Shown here: piece by piece, positions 16,770-23,881 of the stretch
Layout of the letters: every line of letters starts with the position of its first letter
Numbering within the stretch: the first letter of the stretch is position 1
Assembly: GCA_030017655.1 (NCBI GenBank)
Contig: JASEIM010000021.1
Span: 1 to 37,313, forward strand
DNA: 37,313 nucleotides
Origin: Methanobacterium sp.
GTDB lineage: Archaea; Methanobacteriota; Methanobacteria; Methanobacteriales; Methanobacteriaceae
Direction of reading: 5' to 3'
Notes under the pieces: generated by a model
Seen by the model: only the letters and a program-made list of their open reading frames with translations
What the model was told of the DNA's origin: nothing
Database searches by the model: none
Made by a program: the position numbers and the translations under genes

Positions 16770-17507
16770 TCATTTTTTAGGTACGGATATTATTTTAATC
16801 CCATCTGAGTTAATCTCATAGGTCATAAATTGAGTGGGTGTTTTTGTGCTTCTCATTTTTACAATATCCATGACCCGTTCTCTTCTACCGGTATATGGAT
16901 TTTCGCGTTTCATAAGTTTTATAGCACCATATACAGAAAATAATGCAAGTTCATTAAACTCGTTGGAAGTGGCGCTGTCAATTATAACAAGAGAAGTTAT
17001 ATTTTTTTGTTTTAATTCGTATACTAAATGATCAAAGCGATCTCTAAATTCATAAGGTGTTAGTTTAGCTGTATAACTTCCAAGACTGTCTATTATTACA
17101 ACATCGGTGTCTTCAGGTATGTTTTGTAGTATTTTTACAAAATTCCCCTTCACAGTATCAATATCTATACTTAATTCTGCTTCTATTAATCTTGCTCGAA
17201 CTCCAGCCAGTTCTATAAAGCTTATAAGATCTTTTTCAGCTAGTTTTTCAAGATTCCAGTTGAATGCCTTTGCCTGTGTGTAAAGATCATCAGCATCTTC
17301 CTCTGTAGTAACATAAACAGTTTTAAGACCCTGTTCACAGCAATTCTTTGCAAAGTGAAGTCCAAATATAGTTTTACCCGAGCCAGCATCTCCTGTAATT
17401 AGCATGGTTCTATTTGCAGGAAAACCTCCTGTGATTTCGTCAATAACAGATATTCCAGTTTTTATTCTTTTCAAATTATTCACCTTTAAATTTTCCACAT
17501 TTTTCAT
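16770..17507 (-). CDS. KaiC-like RecA-superfamily ATPase
   Basis: A single-domain KaiC/RadA-like ATPase of about 245 residues. Walker A is GDAGSGKT in the segment MLITGDAGSGKTIFG, and Walker B is VVIIDSLGSYT. The start of the domain has the typical KTGISVIDEITGGFP. A segment near the end (KMRSTKTPTQFMTYEI) matches other archaeal KaiC-like proteins. The start used is ATG 17507 with AAGGT upstream; a TTG at 17474 with its own GGTGA site would remove 11 residues. The response-regulator gene ends 15 bases upstream, so the two are probably co-transcribed and may act together in signalling. Confidence 0.85.
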   Translation of the reverse strand: MKNVENLKVNNLKRIKTGISVIDEITGGFPANRTMLITGDAGSGKTIFGLHFAKNCCEQGLKTVYVTTEEDADDLYTQAKAFNWNLEKLAEKDLISFIELAGVRARLIEAELSIDIDTVKGNFVKILQNIPEDTDVVIIDSLGSYTAKLTPYEFRDRFDHLVYELKQKNITSLVIIDSATSNEFNELALFSVYGAIKLMKRENPYTGRRERVMDIVKMRSTKTPTQFMTYEINSDGIKIISVPKK

Positions 17508-17522
17508 CAATACCTTAAATTA

Positions 17523-18773
17523 TTAACTTTTATGATAAACAAATTCAAATCCACATTTATTTGATCCATCAGCCATACATGATATCTGTTCCACGTTGCC
17601 TTTAATAGATGTCCATGTAAAACTGCGTATAACTATCACTCTGCAGATAAGACAGAACATGGGACTTTTTTCAGTGTCCACATCCCATGGACAATTTAAA
17701 AATCTAAGATAGTTCGCTTTGTTCTTTGATAATATCTCTGTTTCAATACCCAGATTTGATAAAAATTCTGATATCCAATCCGTATAATATTTAAATACGG
17801 TACCATCATCGAGGTCTTCGTTAGAGAAATTTGCGAGATATTCCTCAAATTTTGGTTTCATATTTTTTTCAAAGCGATCTCCAAAGCTTCTTGCAATATT
17901 ATTCCGTATTTGTGGCGGTATATTTGATGCAAATACTGGTACGGCACTTAAAAGAAAACTGAAAAGTTCACTTCTGGCACTTTCTTTTAAAAGTTGTTCT
18001 CTTTCTTTTTCTGCTTTTTTACGTTCACGTATATCCTGAAAAACGAGTACAGCACCATTAACATTACCTTTATCGTCTTTAATAGGAGAATATGTATCAT
18101 TAATCGGTATTGTCAAACCTTCTTTCGTTATCAGTGTAGTATGATCCAATTGATAAGAAGGATTATTTTCCTGAAGTAAATTATCGATTTCAATTGGAGT
18201 TCTGGATTCTTCATCAATTATTTTAAAAATGTTCTTTAAAGGTTTCCCTAAAGATTCTTCCAGGCCCCATCCGGTAATTTGCTGGGCAACTGGATTCATA
18301 AATGTAATGTTTCCCTTTTTATCGGCAGTAATCACAGCATCTCCGATACTTTCAAGGGTTGTATATAACCATTTTTCATTTTCTTTCAATTTACTTTCCA
18401 TCATATGTTTATACAAAGCTACTTCAATTGCGCTGTGTAATTCCTGATCTTCAAAAGGCTTGATTATGTATCCAAATGGACCGGTAATTTTAGCACGCTT
18501 TAATGTTTTATCATCAGAATAAGCAGTTAAATATACAACAGGAATATCAAAGCAATCTTTAATTATTTGAGCAGCATCGATACCATCCATTTCTCCTTTT
18601 AAAACTATATCCATTAATATCAAGTCTGGATGAGTTTTACGAGCTTTTTCTACTGCATCTTCTCCAGAGGATGCTATTTCTGACACTTCGTAATCAAGGC
18701 TTTCCAGTCTGTGTTTAATATCCATTGCCACAATACTTTCATCCTCAACTACGAGTATTTTAACTGATGACAT
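17523..18773 (-). CDS. Response regulator: REC, PAS and methanogen output domain
   Basis: A 416-residue signalling protein. The receiver domain (1-120) has the acidic pocket VVEDES, phospho-acceptor Asp55 in LILMDIVLKG and Lys105 in IIKPFED. A PAS domain covers about 130-250, with IGDAVITADKKGNI and a coil RERKKAEKERE behind it. The last 145 residues contain conserved Cys in NCPWDV, FCLICR, SCMADG and KCGFEF, resembling the methanogen output domain MetOD1. There is no histidine kinase or DNA-binding domain. No SD precedes ATG 18773, so it may be leaderless. The KaiC-like gene follows directly and is a candidate partner. Confidence 0.85.
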   Translation of the reverse strand: MSSVKILVVEDESIVAMDIKHRLESLDYEVSEIASSGEDAVEKARKTHPDLILMDIVLKGEMDGIDAAQIIKDCFDIPVVYLTAYSDDKTLKRAKITGPFGYIIKPFEDQELHSAIEVALYKHMMESKLKENEKWLYTTLESIGDAVITADKKGNITFMNPVAQQITGWGLEESLGKPLKNIFKIIDEESRTPIEIDNLLQENNPSYQLDHTTLITKEGLTIPINDTYSPIKDDKGNVNGAVLVFQDIRERKKAEKEREQLLKESARSELFSFLLSAVPVFASNIPPQIRNNIARSFGDRFEKNMKPKFEEYLANFSNEDLDDGTVFKYYTDWISEFLSNLGIETEILSKNKANYLRFLNCPWDVDTEKSPMFCLICRVIVIRSFTWTSIKGNVEQISCMADGSNKCGFEFVYHKS

Positions 18774-18872
18774 ACTATTAGTAGATATAATATTTTATAT
18801 ATATTAATATACTGGTTATTTTTCTTGATATTCTTCCCTTGAGCATTCCATTCATTATAATATAATAATTTT

Positions 18873-20636
18873 TTATTTATGTAGATATTCATAGATTTTA
18901 ACTGCAAGATCCCTGTTAATTCCCTTTACACTTGCCAGTTCGTCAATATCAGCTTTTTTTATATTTTCAAGGTCTCCAAAATACTTTAGTAAGCTGACTT
19001 TACGTTTTTCACCTATTCCCTTAATTTCATCCAGTATAGATCGTTTTATTTCTTTAGATCTAAGTTTTTTGTGATGTTTAACTGCAAATCGATGGGCTTC
19101 ATCCCTTATTCTCTGTAGAAGATATAAAGCTTCAGAATTTGATGGTAAAATAACTGGACTGGATACTTTTGGGATAAAAATATGTTCAAACTCCTTAGCC
19201 AGCCCAATAACTGGAATATCTTTTAAATGAAGCGAATTTAATACGTCTAAAGCCACATTAAGCTGGCCCTTACCTCCGTCTACAAGAATTAAATCTGGTT
19301 TTTTTGATTCTTCATCTGGAGATATTTTACTGTATCTACGTGTTAAAACTTCTCTCATCATTGCATAGTCGTCAGGTCCTTCTATTTTAACATTAAATCT
19401 TCTATATTTACTTTTTTTAGGAATACCATCTACAAATACGACCATGGATCCAACAGGGTGCTTACCGCTTATGTTAGATATGTCAAATGCTTCAATTCGT
19501 CTTGGAATCCTTGGAATATTAAGATATTTTTTAAGATCAACTAAAGCTCCTCTGACTTCTCTTTCATGGTTTTTAATGATTTCAGCATTTTTAGCCACCA
19601 TCTGCACTAAACGAGTTTCTGATTTATTATCAGGAGTTCTTAATATTACCTCGTCCCCTCTATTTTCAGATAACCACTCTTGTATTAATTCTTTTTCATC
19701 AGGTTTATACTGAATAATAATTTCTGAGGGAACATGTCTTGGGCTCATATAAAATTGTTTTAAGAATGCAGATAGTATTTTGTTGGGAAGTGTTCCTTCT
19801 GTTCCACTCATAAGGAAATCGTCTTTTCCTATAATTTTTCCTTCTCTTATTGAAAATACAACTACGCTGGCAATTTTTTCATCATAAGAACATGCTATTA
19901 CATCCTGTTCAAGGCCTCTATCAAATTCTATCTTTTGTTTTTCAAGTATATTATCTACTGATTGAATCTGGTCCCTTAAAACAGCAGCTTTTTCAAATTC
20001 ATAATTTTCTGCAGCTTCAATCATCATTTCATTTAACATTTCAATAATTTGATTGTATTTCCCTTCAAAAAATAAATTTATCTTCTCTACAATTTCATTA
20101 TACGATTTTTTTGTGATTTTACCACTGCATGGGGCACTGCAAAGGTGAATCTGGTAATTAAGGCATGGTCCGTCCATTTTTCGACATGTTCTTATTTTAA
20201 ATAATGCTTTTAACGACTTAACTATTCCCCTAACAGATCCAGTATCTGTAAATGGACCATAATAATAAGCTCCGTCATCTCTAACGTTTCTTGTAATTAA
20301 AACTCGAGGATAATCTTCATTGGTGATTTTAATATATGGATATCTCTTATCATCCTTTAATCGGATATTGTATTTTGGTTTATATTTTTTTATAAGATTT
20401 GACTCTAAAATAAGGGCTTCTTTTTCTGTATCAGTTATAATATATTCTAAACTGTGAAAGTGGCTCATTAATAGCTTTGTTTTTAGAGGTTGTTCAGATT
20501 TTGAAAAATATGATTTTACTCTTTTAATTAATGATTTGGCTTTTCCAACATACAAAACAACGTCTTCAATATTCCTCATTATGTAAACGCCGGGTTTATT
20601 AGGTAAATTTTTGGGATCACTGCAACGATTTGACAT
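18873..20636 (-). CDS. uvrC: Excinuclease ABC subunit C
   Basis: The dual-incision nuclease of bacterial-type nucleotide excision repair. The 587 residues include an N-terminal GIY-YIG domain (PGVYIM ... VLYVGKAKSL). Four cysteines in RTCRKMDGPCLNYQIHLC and the following APC match the iron-sulfur site known in UvrC. A UVR motif lies near 205-235 (YEFEKAAVLRDQI), then an RNase H-like second nuclease (FDISNISGKHPVGSMVVF, LVDGGKGQL) and C-terminal helix-hairpin-helix repeats. The start has a strong SD (GGAGGCGAT). It has its own promoter region of 96 bases, separate from DUF169. Excinuclease ABC genes in archaea are generally regarded as acquired from bacteria. Confidence 0.97.
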   Translation of the reverse strand: MSNRCSDPKNLPNKPGVYIMRNIEDVVLYVGKAKSLIKRVKSYFSKSEQPLKTKLLMSHFHSLEYIITDTEKEALILESNLIKKYKPKYNIRLKDDKRYPYIKITNEDYPRVLITRNVRDDGAYYYGPFTDTGSVRGIVKSLKALFKIRTCRKMDGPCLNYQIHLCSAPCSGKITKKSYNEIVEKINLFFEGKYNQIIEMLNEMMIEAAENYEFEKAAVLRDQIQSVDNILEKQKIEFDRGLEQDVIACSYDEKIASVVVFSIREGKIIGKDDFLMSGTEGTLPNKILSAFLKQFYMSPRHVPSEIIIQYKPDEKELIQEWLSENRGDEVILRTPDNKSETRLVQMVAKNAEIIKNHEREVRGALVDLKKYLNIPRIPRRIEAFDISNISGKHPVGSMVVFVDGIPKKSKYRRFNVKIEGPDDYAMMREVLTRRYSKISPDEESKKPDLILVDGGKGQLNVALDVLNSLHLKDIPVIGLAKEFEHIFIPKVSSPVILPSNSEALYLLQRIRDEAHRFAVKHHKKLRSKEIKRSILDEIKGIGEKRKVSLLKYFGDLENIKKADIDELASVKGINRDLAVKIYEYLHK

Positions 20637-20732
20637 TTAATCGCCTCCAGTAGTTGCCTCTTGAAATCTGTTTAAATCAATGAAATCATTAAAATGGAAT
20701 AAATAAAAGAATTATCATCAATATAAATTGTT

Positions 20733-21521
20733 TTAATGAAGGATATTATCTCTTGTCTTTGGATATGCGACTTCAGGTCTTTTAACAGCAAATGAATCCT
20801 TTAAATCTTCGTGCATTTTTACAGCTATATCTATAGGGATACCTATTGCCATGTATTCTGGAGGAAACCATATATTACCAGTTGGATCAACAGGACCTAT
20901 AAAAGATATTCCTTTTGGAACTTTTTTACCCATTCCTGCAGGATATGTTACAAACGTGGCACATGCAGGACCCATGGGCATACTGATAACATTAAATGGA
21001 TTGGTGGTTCTAAAATGTATAAGACTGCTTAAATTTCTTATCTGTTCACCTTTACCGAAACAGACTATTGATTTAATATCAATATCATCTTCTGCATCCA
21101 AACATTTTCTTATAACAAGATATTTTCCTGGTGTTGTTATTTCACCTATGGATTCTCGCCATTTTTCAAAAATTTCCGGGCTTGCTTTCAGATATTCGGC
21201 TTCACCGCCTCTAAATTTCTTATGGCCAGTTGATACAAAATATTTTATGTGCTCCATTGGTTTAATAAATCCCAGCCAGCTCATTGCACCAGGACAGCAC
21301 CCTTTAAGCGTATCTTTTCCTATATATAGTGCTGGTGTTTTTTCATCGGATGCAGCAACAAATATGGCTTTAGCAACGCATTGGGCTATAGAACACATAG
21401 GAACTGCTTCATCAGGTATTTCTTCAGTGCCATATATACATAAAGGATTTGTATCCAGCATACCGGCCCGAGCAATGCTTCCACCGATTTCTTTGATATT
21501 GATTTTTGAAATTTTTACCAC
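20733..21521 (-). CDS. DUF169 family protein
   Basis: A 262-residue protein of the DUF169 family, whose biochemical role is unknown. It is cysteine-rich for its size, with Cys in MCSIAQC, LKGCCPGAM, VIRKC, VCFG and GPACATF, which hints at metal or redox chemistry. The late segment IWFPPEYMAIGIPIDIA is family-like. The start is GTG 21521, which falls inside GAGGTG at the very end of stem-loop array B; the nearest ATG is 20 codons in, so the start is uncertain. Because of array B, its message probably begins with about 190 bases of structured leader. It lies between uvrC and uvrBA, but a repair role is only a guess. Confidence 0.78.
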   Translation of the reverse strand: MVKISKINIKEIGGSIARAGMLDTNPLCIYGTEEIPDEAVPMCSIAQCVAKAIFVAASDEKTPALYIGKDTLKGCCPGAMSWLGFIKPMEHIKYFVSTGHKKFRGGEAEYLKASPEIFEKWRESIGEITTPGKYLVIRKCLDAEDDIDIKSIVCFGKGEQIRNLSSLIHFRTTNPFNVISMPMGPACATFVTYPAGMGKKVPKGISFIGPVDPTGNIWFPPEYMAIGIPIDIAVKMHEDLKDSFAVKRPEVAYPKTRDNILH

Positions 21522-21523
21522 CT

Positions 21524-21711
21524 CAAAAATTTTCCATATTTGTGGCCCTCAAATGCTTCGCATTTGGGGCATCGAAATTTCCAATTTCGAAAGCCGCCGA
21601 ACACTTTGTGTTCGGGCATTCGAAACTTTAGTTTCAAAAGTTCGGAAAATCCCTCGAAATTCGAAGAATTTTGGGTCACCAACACTTCGTGTTTGTAGGC
21701 TTTGATTTTCC
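21524..21711 (-). repeat. Stem-loop array, copy B (orientation -)
   Basis: Plus-strand positions of the stems: 21547-21569 (CAAATGC/GCATTTG, 3-base loop), 21572-21590 (8-bp stem), 21597-21615 (CCGAACAC/GTGTTCGG), 21622-21635, 21657-21671 and 21680-21695. Bases 21644-21651 pair with 21704-21711 and enclose the last two, the same design as copy A. The minus strand carries the shared boxes AAAATCAAAGC (21709-21699) and GGGATTTTC (21653-21645). GAAACTAAAGTTTCGAATG (21635-21617) is identical to 423-441 in copy A. It lies between the DUF169 start codon and a TATA box, so it should be transcribed as the leader. A 70-codon open frame across it (21515-21727) is judged incidental. Confidence 0.85.
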
Positions 21712-21734
21712 TCAACTTCTTCGTCATACCATCA

Positions 21735-21746
21735 TTTATTTATAAT
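21735..21746 (-). promoter_or_regulatory. TATA box for the DUF169 gene
   Basis: On the minus strand the site reads TATTATAAATAAAT or a close fit. A start about 25 bases downstream would fall near 21714, right at the outer stem of array B. Confidence 0.5.
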
Positions 21747-21858
21747 ACATTTACCAATATAAACTAAATTATTTTCTACATATGATGCAAAAAATGAAAC
21801 ATATAAAACACAAACATTGGATAGATTACTTTTCAAATGCTCTTACTTAAAATCTATT

Positions 21859-21874
21859 AATTATCATGATAATT
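21859..21874 (+). promoter_or_regulatory. Perfect 16-bp palindrome upstream of uvrB
   Basis: AATTATCATGATAATT is fully self-complementary. It sits just before a TATA-like ACTATAAG (about 21879-21886) and about 50 bases before the uvrB start. Position immediately upstream of the core promoter suits an operator for a dimeric regulator. The same half-site, AATTATCAT, also occurs upstream of uvrC at about 20710-20718, but the region is AT-rich and this could be chance. Confidence 0.5.
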
Positions 21875-21925
21875 TTAAACTATAAGAATTGAATTTATTG
21901 AAATCTTTTCAAAAAGAGGATGAAA

Positions 21926-23881
21926 ATGAATAAATTTAAACTTGTATCCAATTATAAACCATTAGGAGATCAGCCCAAAGCTATAAATTCTATTGTTAAT
22001 GGAATTAATAAGGGTTTGAATCATCAGACACTCCTTGGAGTAACAGGATCAGGAAAAACATTTACCATGGCTAATGTAATTAAAGAGGTTCAAAAGCCAA
22101 CATTAGTTATATCTCACAATAAAACACTTGCTGCACAGCTTTATGAAGAATTCAAAGAATTCTTCCCTGAAAATGCTGTTGAATATTTTGTCAGTTACTA
22201 TGATTATTATCAGCCAGAGGCATATATTCCACATACAGATACCTATATAGACAAGGAAGCAAGCATAAACGACGAAATTGACCAGATGAGGCATTCAGCA
22301 ACTCAATCTTTGCTTTCAAGAGATGATGTAATAGTTGTTTCAAGTGTTTCATGTATATATGGTATTGGATCACCTGAAGATTACGGAGATCATCTTCTTC
22401 ACATGAGAATTGGGGAAACACATGAAAGAGAGGAAATATTATCAAAATTAGTCCATATTCAATACGAAAGAAATGATATAGACTTTACAAGAGGTAAATT
22501 TAGAGCAAGGGGAGATGTAATAGAAATATTTCCAGTTCACGGTTCATTCCCCATAAGAGTTGAACTTTTCGGCGATGAAGTTGACGGATTATCCTACATA
22601 GACCCCTTAAAAGGAGATATAATAAAAAAAATTGATAGAATTACCATATTTCCGGCAAAACACTTTGTAATCTCTGAAAGTAAAATGCAAAAAGCTATTA
22701 GAGCTATTGAAGCAGAATTAGAAGATAGGTTACTTATTTTACATTCGCAGAATAAACTACTTGAAGCCCAGCGTCTTGAACAGAGAACAAGGTTTGATAT
22801 TGAAATGCTTGAAGAGATGGGTTATTGTCCTGGGGTAGAGAACTATTCACTTCATTTAAGTGGTAGAAAATGGGGAAGCATGCCTCATACTCTTATAAAA
22901 TACTTTCCAGATGATTTTTTAACTATAATTGATGAATCACACGTTACTGTTCCTCAAATTGGGGGAATGTATGCTGGTGATCGCGCACGTAAAGATTCTC
23001 TTGTAGATTACGGATTCAGACTTCCTTCAGCCCGTGAAAACAGGCCATTGAACTTCGATGAATTTGAGAGTCTTATGAATCAGGTAGTATATGTTTCTGC
23101 AACACCTGCTAAATATGAACTTGAAAAAAGTCAGAATATTGTAGAACAGATCATAAGACCCACTGGACTTGTTGACCCTGAAGTAATAATCAAACCGGTT
23201 AAAGGACAGGTAGATCATCTTTTAGGGGAAGTTCAAAAGAGAATTAAACAGAATCAGAGAATACTGGTAACTACACTTACAAAAAAGATGGCTGAAGACC
23301 TCACAGATTACTATGCAAAAATCGGGATTAAAGTAAGATATCTGCACTCAGAAATAGGTACCCTTGAACGTATTGAGATAATTGATGACCTTAGAAGAGG
23401 CGAATTCGATTGCCTTGTCGGAGTAAACCTTTTAAGGGAAGGATTGGACCTTCCAGAAGTTTCTCTTATAGGAATTCTTGATGCGGATAAGGAAGGTTTC
23501 CTTCGATCTGAAACATCCCTTATTCAGACAATTGGACGTGCAGCAAGGAATATAGATGGACAAGTCATCATATATGCTGATGAAATAACAAAATCAGTAA
23601 AATCTGCTGTTGAAATAACAAATAAAAGAAGGAAGATGCAGATTGAATATAATAAAAAACATAATATAACTCCTAAATCTGTTGTTAGATCTATAAAGGA
23701 AAAAGAGAAAAGGGATAAAATTGAATTAATTGATCACATTGAAAATATGCCTAAAGATGAAATACGTTTATTAATTAAAGATCTGGAACATGAAATGAAA
23801 TTAGCTGCAGCTAAACTTAATTTTGAAAAAGCAGCGAAGATTAGAGATAAAATAACTGCTTTAGAAGGGGTTTCAAACTAA
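21926..23881 (+). CDS. uvrB: Excinuclease ABC subunit B
   Basis: The damage-verification helicase of UvrABC repair. It is about 651 residues. Walker A (GVTGSGKT) is at 38-45, and the Tyr-rich DNA-clamping beta-hairpin has YYDYYQPEAYIPHTDTY. Helicase motifs are IIDESHVT, YVSATPAKYE, LLREGLDLPEVSLI and QTIGRAARN. A C-terminal UVR motif (NFEKAAKIRDKI) binds UvrC. The start is taken as ATG 21926; the ATG at 21920 abuts GAGG with no spacer, while 21926 has six bases. The stop shares one base with the uvrA start (TAATG), so the two are translationally coupled. Confidence 0.97.
   Translation: MNKFKLVSNYKPLGDQPKAINSIVNGINKGLNHQTLLGVTGSGKTFTMANVIKEVQKPTLVISHNKTLAAQLYEEFKEFFPENAVEYFVSYYDYYQPEAYIPHTDTYIDKEASINDEIDQMRHSATQSLLSRDDVIVVSSVSCIYGIGSPEDYGDHLLHMRIGETHEREEILSKLVHIQYERNDIDFTRGKFRARGDVIEIFPVHGSFPIRVELFGDEVDGLSYIDPLKGDIIKKIDRITIFPAKHFVISESKMQKAIRAIEAELEDRLLILHSQNKLLEAQRLEQRTRFDIEMLEEMGYCPGVENYSLHLSGRKWGSMPHTLIKYFPDDFLTIIDESHVTVPQIGGMYAGDRARKDSLVDYGFRLPSARENRPLNFDEFESLMNQVVYVSATPAKYELEKSQNIVEQIIRPTGLVDPEVIIKPVKGQVDHLLGEVQKRIKQNQRILVTTLTKKMAEDLTDYYAKIGIKVRYLHSEIGTLERIEIIDDLRRGEFDCLVGVNLLREGLDLPEVSLIGILDADKEGFLRSETSLIQTIGRAARNIDGQVIIYADEITKSVKSAVEITNKRRKMQIEYNKKHNITPKSVVRSIKEKEKRDKIELIDHIENMPKDEIRLLIKDLEHEMKLAAAKLNFEKAAKIRDKITALEGVSN

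Noticed and set aside
20851..21705. 284-codon plus-strand open frame
   Set aside because: It is a shadow of the DUF169 gene and array B, with no family resemblance and no ribosome site.
21515..21727. 70-codon open frame across array B on the minus strand
   Set aside because: It has vague peptide similarity to the frame in A (PEH-VF and FEGFS segments), but this follows from shared DNA modules. No SD precedes it and it overlaps the DUF169 start. Peptide coding is not fully excluded.
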